DNA of 30,164 bases from Nemertoderma westbladi (GCA_032718475.1 JAUCBJ010000215.1:1-30164), one strand, 5' to 3'. Positions 1 to 10,600 are shown, numbered from the stretch's first letter. Numbers and translations are program-made. Notes: generated by a model not told the origin, from the sequence alone.

Positions 1-60
1 AGAGACCACTTCACTCCTCTAGACTCGAGCGTACCTTGTTCCTATTTCCTCGAACAACCG

Positions 61-912
61 ATGATGGAAATATATTGTGCTTATTGCCGGCTTAATAACT
101 CTCATATATTTGCCGTCTGCCCACAATTTATGACTCAATGTCACTACTGTCAACTTAAAGGACATGAAAGTTACAATTGTCCCTTTAATCGCGATTTAGA
201 GAGCGTAGACGAGATGATCACCCTGCGATACATCCGAGCTTGGGAAGCGAACGCCGATTTACATTGCGAATCCCGACATCGCTATTACCCTGGACGAGCT
301 TACGAGGGAGTTTACGCGTTCCATCCTTATCTATTCGCGTCGATTGAACAGAAAACACGCGTACCAAGTTACGAGTTAATGAAGCGTGTTGGTGAGTGTA
401 TTTCCACCAAGTTTGTCAGGAAATACCTTAGAAACGTTAACCCTAATGATATAACCACATATCACCTGATCAATTTTATCCGTCAGGACCCTGAGTATGG
501 CGACATCTTTGTGAACTCGCATCCTGAACTACAGGAAATATCTCGGCGACCATATGAATATCGAACCCGAGAACGCGAGCTGGAGAGAACCATTAAACCG
601 AGAAAGTTCCTCACCACTCACGGTCCACCCACCGCTAGTGTCCAGACGACCCGTCAAGGACCCGTAGGAGCTGCTGTCCTGAGACGCGCTCTAAAGGCCG
701 TTAGACCTCGCTCCACTGAGGTTGATATTAATCAACCAGGTACTTCGACCGGCGGGTATACCGATCGTAACCCTGCACCTTCTGATGCAATTATATTGCA
801 CCCTTCGCCTAGGAGCTACAGCCCTCCTCGTAAAGTGGCTCGCCCCAAAGAGAAAAAGACTCTGGCTAGCTTTAAAAAACTGCGTAAACGCCGTCCGCGC
901 AAGAAAGACTAA
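61..912 (+). CDS. Basic protein with tandem N-terminal CCHC zinc-binding modules
   Basis: This is an intact 283-aa ORF starting at a double ATG (61 and 64) and ending with TAA at 910-912. The N-terminus has two zinc-knuckle-like modules. The first is C6-x2-C9-x5-H15-x4-C20, one residue longer than canonical; the second is a canonical C27-x2-C30-x4-H35-x4-C40. The middle (about 60-200) is charged, with no domain I recognise. The tail is Pro/Ser-rich and ends in a strongly basic stretch (KKLRKRRPRKKD). Paired CCHC modules plus a basic tail suggest nucleic-acid, probably RNA, binding; that is inference from known zinc knuckles. The paired layout recalls Nanos zinc fingers, but the spacings are too short for a true Nanos domain. 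A retroelement Gag-like origin is possible, although Gag knuckles normally sit near the C-terminus. Only 60 bp of upstream sequence is visible, so a 5' exon cannot be excluded. Confidence 0.6.
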   Translation: MMEIYCAYCRLNNSHIFAVCPQFMTQCHYCQLKGHESYNCPFNRDLESVDEMITLRYIRAWEANADLHCESRHRYYPGRAYEGVYAFHPYLFASIEQKTRVPSYELMKRVGECISTKFVRKYLRNVNPNDITTYHLINFIRQDPEYGDIFVNSHPELQEISRRPYEYRTRERELERTIKPRKFLTTHGPPTASVQTTRQGPVGAAVLRRALKAVRPRSTEVDINQPGTSTGGYTDRNPAPSDAIILHPSPRSYSPPRKVARPKEKKTLASFKKLRKRRPRKKD

Positions 913-2026
913 CTGTTTAGAGTATTTATGTATATTAGAAATTGTGATTTTGTATATTTTATAGACTTAAATCCCATTTTCTGGGAGCGGTGTAAAAGCT
1001 TTTGTGGGATAACTGATTCGTTTGCCTTGTTGGCCAGTTCCCCCCCCGGGCGCTGAATACTCTAAAAGGGGATCTATAACTCGAATAGCGCAAGCTACCG
1101 GCTGATTGGCTGATTTGCTGTGCGAAGGAATCTGGGCTACGTTTGATTGTCCAACCAGCTTGGGAAAGTTGCCCCACAGCCCTGTTTCTGTATCTGCCAA
1201 TAGGATTTGAGTTGATTTTGATTTCGACCTATCACAGATCTACTGAACTGAATTTTCCTATCTGTATGCTCTTTCTCTGTGGTGGGTGGAAGCCTTTGTA
1301 AATAAGGTTATTCTTATCAGTTTTTAGTGTTTTTGTGATTCTAAGCCAGGAAGAGAGCGGCTTTGGAATTTTATGCTCTTTCTCTGTGCCTTACACTAGT
1401 AGGCTTAATTATAAGGACATATATCCGTTATCAAATGGCCATAACAAACTGATGCATTGCCACAACGCATGCAACTCCAACATACCTTAGCACACACTGA
1501 ATCACTGTGCATACTTTTATATTGTTATACTGCTATTTACTGTCAGTTCTTCATAATATGGTTGATGAATTATTATATTTGGAATAACGATAAATAACCC
1601 CGAAACCCAATATTCTTGATATACCGAAGGTAAGAGAGAAGGGTTACATATAACGATTGTGACTTATGTTAAAGTGGTTTGAAGTGAATCTAATGTTATT
1701 TGATAGACCCTACATGAGTCAGTCCGTGTTCCTTTTATATATAACTAAAATCAGTGAAGATCGGCAGATCAGTGTGCAGTATTGTGCAGCATTGTGTATG
1801 AGTGAGACTGATAACGAAGCATTTCCTAAAGAATGCGCCATATATGTGAATTATAACTAAGCCATATCGTTGTGAGTAGTTTAAGTCATAACTCTGTTTG
1901 TATAGATAGAGCGCCACGTCCTAAAGGAACTGTTAATATTCCCCGAAGGTGAATAATATTGTCAGAGATTATATAATACTGTCAGTCGAATAATACATTA
2001 GGCTTACATAGCAATAAAATTAAGCC
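913..2026. other. Gene-free stretch after the CCHC gene
   Basis: I see no convincing exon here. The stretch holds the 3' flank of the CCHC ORF (no exact AATAAA close to its stop), a C-run near 1041, CCAAT boxes in either orientation (ATTGG near 1106, CCAAT near 1197) and a short direct repeat TATGCTCTTTCTCTGTG near 1265 and 1372. Short ORFs at 959-1200 overlap each other in different frames and look like chance. Confidence 0.5.
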
Positions 2027-2088
2027 GTCGAACCCAATCTCCCGGGTATATCCAGCGGGTGAATGATCGCGCACAGATTGGTTTCGAC
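2027..2088. repeat. Imperfect hairpin, 14-bp arms
   Basis: GTCGAACCCAATCT (2027-2040) pairs with AGATTGGTTTCGAC (2075-2088) at 13 of 14 positions around a 34-nt loop. It is a local inverted repeat of unknown role. Confidence 0.5.
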
Positions 2089-2313
2089 TAGTGTAGTGAA
2101 TTAAATACTTGTCATAGGCTAAAGGTGATTTATTATCTAGAAGACATCCTAATTTGGCGGGTTAAACTGCCAAAGGTCTAAAAGCGCGAACAAATGCAAT
2201 CCTATGGATTCTTTTTTTTCCCTCGGGAAAAATGATAAATTTATTCTCTCGATTTGGGGGTATATTCGAGCGTAAAATAACAATTTGAGAATAAAATAGA
2301 TTTGGGGTAATAG

Positions 2314-2334
2314 CCCCCCCCCCCCCCCCCCCCC
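2314..2334. repeat. Homopolymer C run (21 C)
   Basis: An uninterrupted run of 21 C directly abuts the 30-bp minisatellite, whose units often carry a CCCCC segment. The run may mark the edge from which the array expanded. Confidence 0.9.
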
Positions 2335-3930
2335 ATACAATAAGGGAGGCGTTGGCAGTCCCCCATACAATAAGGGAGGAGTTGGCAGTCAACTATACAA
2401 TAAGGAAGGAGTTGGCAGTCAACTATACAATAAGGGATGAGTTGGCAGTCCCCCATACAATAAGGGAGGAGTTGGCAGTCCCCCATACAATAAGGGAGGA
2501 GTTGGCAGTCAATTATACAATAAGAGAGGAGTTGGCAGTCCCCCATACAATAAGGGAAGAGTAAGCAGCCCCCCTTACAATAAGGGAGGAGTTGGCAGTC
2601 CCCCATACAATAAGGGAGGAGTTGGCAGTCAACTGTACAATAAGGGAGGAGTTGGCAGTCCCCCATACAATAAGGGAGGAGTTGGCAGTCCCCCATACAA
2701 TAAGGGAGGAGTTGGCAGTCAATTATACAATAAGGGAGGAGTTGGCAGTCAACCATACAATAAGGGAGGAGTTGGCAGTCCCCCATACAATAAGGGAGGA
2801 GTTGGCAGTCAACTATACAATAAGGGAGGAGTTAGCAGCCACCCCATACAATAAGGGAGAAGTTAGCAGTCCCCCATACAATAAGGGAGGAATTGGCAGT
2901 CAACTATACAATAAGGGAGGAGTTGGCAGCCCCCCATACAATAAGGGAGGAGTTAGCAGTCCGCCATACAATAAGGGAGGAATTGGCAGTCAACTATACA
3001 ATAAGGGAGGAGTTGGCAGCCCCCCATACAATAAGGGAGGAGTTGGCAGTCCCCCATACAATAAGGGAGGAGTTGGCAGTCAATTATACAATAAGGGAGG
3101 AGTTGACAGTCCCCCATACAATAAGGGAGGAGTTGGCAGTCAACCATACAATAAGGGAGGAGTTGGCACCCCCCATACAATAAGGGAGGAGTTGGCAGCC
3201 CCCCATACAATAAGGGAGGAATTTGCAGCCCCCCATACAATAAGGGAGCAGTTGGCAGTCAACCATACAATAAGGGAGAAGTTAGCAGTCAACTATACAA
3301 TAAGGGAGGAGTTGGCAGCTCCCCATACAATAAGGGAGGAGTTGGCAGTCCCCCATACAATAAGGGAGGAGTTGGCAGTTAACCATACAATAAGGAAGGA
3401 GTTGGCAGTCAACTATACAATAAGGGAGGAGTTGGCAGTCCCCCATACAATAAGGGATGAGTTGGCAGTCAACTATACAATAAGGGAGGAGTTGGCAGTC
3501 AACTATACAATAAGGGAGGAGTTGGCAGCCCCCCATGCAATAAGGGGGGAGTTGGCAGCCCCCCATACAATAAGGGATGAGATGGAACCCCCCCATACAA
3601 TAAGGGAGGAGTTGGCAGCCCCCCATATAATAAGGGAGGAGTTGGCAGCACCCCATACAATAAGGGAGGAGTTGGCAGCACCCCATACAATAAGGGAGGA
3701 GTTGGCAGCCCCCATACAATAAGGGAGGAGTTGGCAGTCCCCCATACAATAAGAGAGGAGTTGGCAGTCAACTGTACAATAAGGGAGGAGTTGGCAGTCC
3801 CCCATACAATAAGGGAGGAGTTGGCAGTCCCCCATACAATAAGGGAGGAGTTGGCAGTCAATTATACAATAAGGGAGGAGTTGGCAGTCCCCCATACAAT
3901 AAGGGAGGAGTTGGCAGTCAACCATACACT
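2335..3930. repeat. Minisatellite, 30-bp unit, about 53 copies
   Basis: The unit is approximately ATACAATAAGGGAGGAGTTGGCAGT plus five variable bases, usually CCCCC, AACTA, AATTA, AACCA or AACTG. Because 30 is a multiple of three, several frames stay open for hundreds of bases on both strands, giving repetitive pseudo-proteins such as AVPHTIREEL. I treat those as artefacts. A few units are 29 or 31 bp and shift the frame. The order of variant bases is reused in blocks (compare 2581-2830 with 3720-3930), which indicates duplication of multi-unit segments. Confidence 0.95.
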
Positions 3931-3937
3931 CCATGAT

Positions 3938-4829
3938 AACTCCACCTACTGGCTCCAGAAGTCGATGAAATCCTGCCAAGTACCTAACTGATCTAGACTT
4001 TGCTGATGACTTAGGAGTACTCTCAGAATCATTAGAGGGAGCCCAACGGCTCCTCAGCTCATTAGAACATGCTGCTTCTAGTGTTGGTCTTTTTATTAAC
4101 TCCAGAAAGACCAAAATTTTGACAGTTAACTTTGAAAGTCCTCAGCAAGTCTCTGATCGGATGAGCATAAGCTCAAAGGATGGTATGCTTGAGCATGTGG
4201 ACGACTTCTGTTACCTGGGATCATGGATCCGGAAGTCAGGTGAGGACCTTCGAATACGTAAGGGAAAGGCATGGGCAGCCTTGAATAGGCTTCCCAGGAT
4301 TTGGAAGTCACCGAGAATTAATCGGAAACTTAAGGTCCGATTATTTAGAGCAGCAGTAGTTCCAGTACTCCTCTACGGGAGTCCATGCTGGGCTCTAACT
4401 GCTGAGGACACCAAATCTCTGGATGGCACATTCACAAGAATGCTACGCCGGGTTTATTGTGTCAAGTACAATGCACACATCTCCAACCAGACACTATATA
4501 ACATTGGAGGTGTCTCATTGGTTCCCCCAAGCTTGACACTAGAACAAAATCGCCTCCGCTTTGCAGGATATTGCTTTCGCCGTGAGGACCAGCCAGTGCA
4601 TAATCTTGTACTTCGGCAGCCTCATGGAGTGAATAAGCATGGTGGACAGCCCATGACTTTCTTGAGACGCATCTTAAAGGACACTGGCCTTGAAGATGCG
4701 GATGATCTAGCAAATGTCATGGGTGATAGGGAGTTGTGGCGGTGCAATTTTGTTGACAAGCCGGCACGGCATTCTTAAAAATGCAGCTGCAATGCAGCAG
4801 GCCGATCCTAGTAGTAGTAGTAGTAGTAG
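3938..4829 (+). mobile_element. Non-LTR retrotransposon 3' fragment (copy 1), RT C-terminus plus (TAG)7 tail
   Basis: This is a 5'-truncated LINE. The frame is open from 3969 to the stop at 4776-4778. It encodes the RT catalytic motif FADD (3999-4010), then the conserved C-terminal thumb region seen in many metazoan LINE polymerases (CYLGSWI, IWKS, LLYGS, TRMLRR, RLRFAG). An in-frame TGA at 3966-3968 breaks the frame just upstream of FADD; the minus-strand copy has CGAGGA there and reads through. The 3' end is a short untranslated stretch followed by seven TAG repeats (4809-4829), the kind of microsatellite tail made by target-primed reverse transcription. It is non-functional: no endonuclease and no N-terminal RT remain. 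Confidence 0.85.
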
Positions 4830-5250
4830 AAAAGCCTATTCAACGCTGCCCATGCCTTTCCCTTACGTATTCGAAGGTCCTCACCTGACTTCCGGATCCA
4901 TGATCCCAGGTAACAGAAGTCATCCACATGCTCAAGCATACCATCTTTTGAGCTTATGCTCATCCGATCAGAGACTTGCTGAGGACTTTCAAAGTTAACT
5001 GTCAAAATTTTGGTCTTTCTGGAGTTAATAAAAAGACCAACACTAGAAGCAGCATGTTCTAATGAGCTGAGGAGCCGTTGGGCTCCCTCTAGTGATTCTG
5101 AGAGTACTCCTAAGTCATCAGAAAAGTCTAGATCAGTTAGGTACTTGGCAGGATTTCCTCGACTTCTGGAGCCAGTATGTGGAGTTATCATCACCCCAGC
5201 ATCATTATGATGATCTAAGGACATGCGTAGAACATAGCCAACTAACCCAC
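4830..5250 (-). mobile_element. Non-LTR retrotransposon RT fragment (copy 2), inverted
   Basis: The minus-strand reading matches copy 1 nearly base for base over roughly 4833-5188, and extends further 5' with RT-like sequence (VGYVLRMSLD, about 5200-5240). The catalytic motif reads FSDD instead of FADD. The fragment stops abruptly at AATAGGCTT and runs straight into the (TAG)7 tail of copy 1. Beyond about 5250 the sequence no longer looks like RT and contains a GGAGGCC/GGCCTCC hairpin. It is a dead fragment. Confidence 0.8.
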
Positions 5251-5370
5251 ACACAGGAGGCCGCCAACCAAAGAGATTGGCCTCCTGGCACTGAACTGGC
5301 CTAGTCGCAAAGGAACTATGCAGGTAGTAATGTGCACTAAACAATACTAATGGCTACAATACATTATAAT

Positions 5371-5392
5371 GGGGGGGGGGGGGGGGTGGGGG
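5371..5392. repeat. Homopolymer G tract
   Basis: Sixteen G, one T, then five G. It could form a G-quadruplex; nothing else marks it as functional. Confidence 0.9.
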
Positions 5393-5983
5393 TGTGCTGT
5401 GCAGGTCCGCAGCTTGTACAATGATATAGTCATAGTCCACCCACAACAAGAGAGGGTATAGGATCACTGGGGTTATATTGATGGCTTGCTTTACAACGAC
5501 CTGTGAGCAACAGTGTGGTTTGTCGGCCGGATGGTTAAAACCCTCCATTAATTAAAAATAAATGAGCATAATTTAATAAGTATTAATAAACCAATTTGAT
5601 TTTTAATATTGATTTTATAAAATTATAATTACAATACGTTAATCTGAATTAAAAAATACGCAACTAATGATGTACATAACATAGTTTACTTTAAAACAAA
5701 TTATATTTTCAATAAAATTACCTTATCAGAGTATTAAAATTAAATTACGTACATTTTTAGAAGGTATTTTAAGGGGTGCGCTGGCGCTGGCGCTTGGATT
5801 TATTTATTTCTTTATTTACATTTATTAGTATAATAAGCAGGAAGGAAGCTTGTCGAATTTACACAATTACTGTATAAGCAAATGCAATGCAACGGCAGCC
5901 ATCGCGCTGCTATGTCATTGGAGGTCTTTGGCCTTGATTCTGATTTAAGGAACATTGAAACTAATTTCTAATATAACAATAAT
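5393..5983. other. AT-rich stretch with possible minus-strand 3' UTR
   Basis: No exon is visible. On the minus strand, overlapping AATAAA signals (about 5795-5815) lie some 170-190 bp beyond the stop of the candidate exon at 5984-6193. This could be that exon's 3' UTR or a retroposon tail. The rest is AT-rich with no recognised structure. Confidence 0.35.
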
Positions 5984-6193
5984 TTAAAAATATTCCAAAG
6001 GATGTTTTTCTGAACTAGTTGTTAGTGTAATAATAGGCCCTGCCCTACAAGAACAAGACTCAGTCTGGGACACTACCACAACACTGCCATGTAAATCCAA
6101 TCGCTGTCCATCCACAAAGTCAAGCAAGCTCCATCCACCATTAATCCATTGGCCATTAACAAAAGCCAGTTCTCGGCGGGAATCTGAGTTCAA
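5984..6193 (-). CDS. Candidate terminal exon or short ORF, unknown product
   Basis: This 69-codon minus-strand ORF ends at 5984. Its sequence (for example FVNGQWINGGWSLLDF) is less repetitive than nearby chance ORFs. A possible acceptor (CTTTGAACTCAG) sits at its 5' edge, and AATAAA signals lie downstream on the same strand. No family is recognised. It could be a terminal exon whose upstream exons I cannot find, a retroposon remnant, or chance. Confidence 0.25.
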   Translation of the reverse strand: MNSDSRRELAFVNGQWINGGWSLLDFVDGQRLDLHGSVVVVSQTESCSCRAGPIITLTTSSEKHPLEYF

Positions 6194-6364
6194 AGGCTTG
6201 CCGCAGAAGAGAGATGTAAACTGTTACCTTGAAATCATTTCAATGTCATTTCAATATGAGACAAAAAGTCTGGAATTTCGGTCCATCGATTTCAAGGTCA
6301 TTTCAGTATGCCATCAATGTCATTTCAATGTCAATGCTACTTTCAATGATATGCTATGGACACA

Positions 6365-6486
6365 TTTTGATCAAACTTTGATCAATGTTTGATCAAAGTT
6401 TGATCAATGTTTGATCAAAGTTTGATCAATGTTTGATCAAAGTTTGATCAATGTTTGATCAAAGTTTGATCAATGTTTGATCAAAG
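6365..6486. repeat. 22-bp tandem repeat built on TTTGATCAAA
   Basis: About five copies of TTTGATCAATGTTTGATCAA plus AG. Each unit holds palindromic TGATCA cores (BclI-type sites) every 11 bp, so the whole tract can fold on itself. Confidence 0.9.
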
Positions 6487-6525
6487 GAATGCTTTTTGAG
6501 AGCGGGACTGTATAGTGTATCATAC

Positions 6526-6590
6526 TAAAAGTCGCCGCTCACATCGGCCGCTCGCCGCGGCCGCCCGCCGCTGCCGCTCGCCGCTCCTGT
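6526..6590. repeat. GC-rich GCCGC/CGCCG low-complexity island
   Basis: About 65 bp of CGCCGCTCGCCG-type sequence inside otherwise AT-rich DNA. It is CpG-dense and simple in composition, with no evidence that it is coding. Confidence 0.7.
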
Positions 6591-6639
6591 GGTGTATAAT
6601 GGCCTTAAATTTGATTTGTGTAAAAAACATTTCCTAACA

Positions 6640-7110
6640 ACTACAAATTGTCATGGCAACTAGTGATTTTAATTATTAGCTAGTAGTTTTATTAGCTAGT
6701 GAAAATATTTTTTATTTACCGGTACAGTTTTGTTGGTTTTTATTTGAAAATGTTCGACAACATATGTTAGTAACACATATATTATTATAAATAAAAGTAA
6801 ATTTTGTTCTAGAACAATAATAATATAGTTTCGTCTAGAATATTTTTTAAAATATATTTTAATTTTATGAATTCAAATTGATTATATTTCACTTATTGTA
6901 AAACTATATACTGTAGTAAGAAAATACTAGCTACAATAATAAAAATCACTAGCTACAATAATAATTTGTTGTAAATTAATTAATTTTAAATAACACCAAA
7001 AATACACCAAAAAACAAGAAAATTTGTTTTTCTAAAATATTATAGAACATTTGTTCTAGAACAATATTTTTTAATAAAATTATCAGAAAATATGTTCTAG
7101 AACATTTTCA
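6640..7110. mobile_element. Degenerate AT-rich foldback related to the 7962-9101 element
   Basis: AGTGATTTTAATTATTAGCT (about 6663-6682) is an imperfect inverted match to the ACTAGCTACAATAATAAAAA stretch near 6926-6945. The region shares the words AGCTAGT and GTTCTAGAAC with the better-defined foldback downstream. No clear terminal repeats or target-site duplication were found, so it may be an old or partial copy. Confidence 0.35.
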
Positions 7111-7320
7111 AAAAACAAAGTAAAAATAACTACGAAGTATAAAAGTTTCGAAGGGGTGTGCCCAAAATACACCGACTGATACAACGATTGATATAAGTCA
7201 CGTTTCAAATGATTGAGATTAAATGTGTATTTGAACGGATCTAAAATCACCCTCCATAGAAACCAACTGTAAGAAACTGAAACTGTACCTACTGTAAGAA
7301 AGTATATGAGCACTCCGTCG

Positions 7321-7460
7321 TGACGTCAAATCAGTAGCAGCCAATCACAGCCAAGTGTTTTTGCAAAAAACACACCCGCCACTCGATTCAGGGCACCTTG
7401 TTACCCCTTATTCAATTGTTTCTAGCCCAACAATTTTTTCGCGCACCAATCCTATTGGGT
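7321..7460 (+). promoter_or_regulatory. CRE plus CCAAT-box cluster upstream of gene A
   Basis: A perfect CRE palindrome TGACGTCA (7321-7328) is followed by CCAATCA (7341-7347) and a CCAAT/ATTGG pair (about 7446-7457), 170-305 bp before the gene A start codon. CRE and CCAAT boxes are classic CREB/ATF and NF-Y sites. I infer a proximal promoter from their spacing; no clear TATA box is visible. Confidence 0.4.
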
Positions 7461-7625
7461 AAACTTCGTTATTCAATAAAATAAATGTTTAAAAAACCAT
7501 TCTTAGACACCTCAGTAAAATCGCTTAAAATTGGTAGGACCTATAGATTGTCGCTGTCGTTACTACAAAAGTAACAGATAAGTTGTCTACTGCTGGTTCA
7601 TGAGAAGTGAACCAAATGAACTCTA

Positions 7626-10600
7626 ATGTCAACCACACCACAGCTCAAGCCGCCACTAGCAGCTCCACAAGAAGATAGATCTAAAAGTCCAAGGTATAAT
7701 CAAATATTTTCACGAGGATCTTAATTATTTGGTGGTTTTATTGTATAATACAGTATGCTACTTGTTACAACTTACAAACTTTGTTTTACAATAAATACAT
7801 TTTCCTTACATTTTTTTTGTTTTGTTTATTTTTCTAAATCTACTTACTATAATTATTTTTCTTTTTTTTTGTGCGCTAGAGTGTCTGTAGTTAGGTCTGT
7901 ACTGTGCAATAATTGTAAGGTTATTGTTTCATGTACGATAATAATAATAATAATATTTCTTGGTACTACTATGATATGGGTACCCACTTTTTGACCATTT
8001 ATTTGACAATGTTAATGGCTATTATCTTGAGGTTTTTTGTTTTATAACATTAATGTCATCTTCTGTTAGACGTTAGCTATTGTTTTTTTTATGGTAGCTA
8101 GTGATTTCTTTTAGGTAGCTACTGTTTTTAAAATTACAAAACCAAATTTTTGGCCCCAAATTTTTGAGCAATTTTTTTTACCATATTATTGGATATTATC
8201 ATGTTGTTTTTCGTTCTAGAACATGAATTTCACCTTCTGAGAGAGGTTACCTATTATTTTTTATTAAAGTAGCTAGTGTTTTTAAAAGTAGCTAGAGATC
8301 TTAAAATTACAAAATAATATTTTGGACCATGTTAATGGATATTATCAAGATGGTTTTTTGTTCTAGAACATAAATTATTTCACCTTCTGAGAGAGGTTAG
8401 CTATTATTTTTTATTATGGTAGCTAGTGTTTTTAAAGGTAGATAGATAGTGATCTTAAAATTAGAAAAGAAATTTTGTAGTGCCCCTTTTATTTAGACAA
8501 TTTCCATATCATCAATATATTCTACTGTAGAAATGACTAATAAAAAGATAAATAAATCTAGTAATAAGTAAAATAGGCCTAAATAAGTAAAATATGTAAA
8601 AACTTTATTTTTACATCTGTATCTCATATTTTGTATAAAAAACTAGCTAGTGAATAATTACTAGCTACGTTGACTATCAAATAAAAATTACTAGCTGCCA
8701 TGACTCATAAATTATTCCATGCAAATATATAATTGAGAATTAAATTACCAGTATATCTTACATTTACTAGCTAATAAATAGTACTAGCTAACACAAAATT
8801 AATAGTACTAGCTACCATCTTACTGTCAGAAGGTCAAATATTTGTTCTAGATAAAAAACTTCAAAATAAAATATATTTTTACAAGAAAATAGTTGGTCAA
8901 ATTTTTTTTCAATTTTTCCATTATAATTTTTTTCTCTAGCTAATAAAAAGTACTAGCTATAACACAAAATCAAAATTACTAGCTACCATCGTACTGGCAG
9001 AAGGTTAAATACTTGTTCTAGAACAAAAAACCTCATGATAAAAGCAATTTTCATATGAATAAATTTGTTTAAAAAGTGGGTACCCATAACATAGTAGTAC
9101 CTATTTCTTTAGAGTTGAATACAACGTGTTTCTCACCCAAGAGCGCGGTAGTTTATGGCTAAAGTCTGTACCTCGCACCCCGAGATGGTTCGCTGTTTGT
9201 TGTTGCGTCCTTAATGTAATACTTCCGGGAGCTGGTTAGTTAGTTTAGTAAAGTAACGGAATTCAGGAGGAGCTTCGCGAATAGAGATCAAAGAATAATG
9301 CTAATTTAGCCCGAACTAAGACTTTATCCTTACTTACTTTGTTTGCGCCCTAAACGTCCCCTAAACTTGTATTTCAGGTACTTTCATATCAGCCTTCGCT
9401 ACTTTAAAGACTTTCTCTATGAGGACAGGATACCCTTCAACCACTAACATACTGATACCGTTTGCTATTAATGTTGTTGCTGCATTCCTACAACTAATTA
9501 CAACTCTTATTATAATTGGTTACGTATGGAGCATTCAAAGAGGTCTAACTTTAATAGAACTTTCAGGTAGGCCTATGTACCGGTACATCTGCAGTATCTA
9601 CTGTGTAATCGGCTTACTGAATTACAACTGCATATTGAGATGCCGTTGTAACAGGAAAATATGCCCCCCCGGGTAATGTGCCCGGGGGGGAATATTTTCC
9701 TAGTAAAAAATGCCCCCCGGGCAAATTTCCCTAGGAAAAAATGCCTCCCCTTAGGAAATTATGCCCCCCCTGAATTATACAATAAACAAAACTTATTACT
9801 ACTAAAACTTACAAAAATTATACAAAACAATAAACAGTCACTTTACCAAATGAAAGGAAAGGAGCAGGTTACAGAGACAGGCCTTTCTAACCAAAACAAT
9901 AAACGATCATTTAACTAATTGAGGGAAAGGAGCAGGTTACAGAGGCGGGATTTTCTAACCAAAACAATAAACAGTCACTTTAGCAAATCAGGGAAAGGAG
10001 CAGGTTACAGAGACGGGATTTTCTAACCAAAACAATAAACGATAACATTACCAATTGAGAGAAAGGAGCAGGTTACAGAGGCGGGATTTTCTAACCAAAA
10101 CAATAAACAATCACTTTACCAAATCAGGGAAAGGAGCAGGTTACAGACTTAAAAAAGCTTGGAGCTGCTCGGCGCCCACACAACACCACACACTCGCACT
10201 GCTGTTATACCAGTACTTTACTACAATAGCCTTACTGACTTAGATACTTCAGTATGCTGTTCTACATCCCTTACTGCCTTACCTGCTTACCTACCGGCAG
10301 ACCGGTACCGTACTATTCTTCCAACTATTACAAGTTCTGCAGTTGGTAGATTAAAAGTGGCTACAGTACCAGCAGACCGGTATCGTACCAGTTTTCAGAC
10401 TTTTGAGGGGGGCTAATTTTCCTGAGGGGAGGCATTATTTCCTAAGGAGAAAATGCCCCCCCGGGCTAAATTTAATAGGAAAAATTGCCCGGGGGGACAT
10501 AATATCCTAGGAAATAATGCCCCGGGGGGCATATTCTAGGGGGGGCTGATTTCCTTGTGACACCGTCATGTCATGTAAAAGAATCACAACACCTACAGTG

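Noticed and set aside
61-180. True Nanos zinc-finger domain
   Set aside because: The Nanos fingers need about C-x2-C-x12-H-x10-C then C-x2-C-x7-H-x4-C. The spacings here are much shorter.
959-1200. Two overlapping minus-strand ORFs
   Set aside because: Overlapping frames of similar length in one GC-richer patch, with no domain, splice or poly(A) support.
2241-4114. Long repetitive ORFs (minus-strand CQLLPYCMGD-type and plus-strand AVPHTIREEL-type)
   Set aside because: They exist only because the 30-bp unit is divisible by three and lacks stops in several frames. Multiple frames on both strands are open at once, so none is supported as a gene.
4126-4998. ORFs antisense to the LINE copies (4126-4311, 4462-4713, 4714-4998)
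   Set aside because: They are shadows of the RT reading frame on the other strand or cross the copy junction.
9661-9918. ORF beginning in the GC-palindrome block
   Set aside because: It reads through palindromic repeats and the 68-bp array and has no family similarity.
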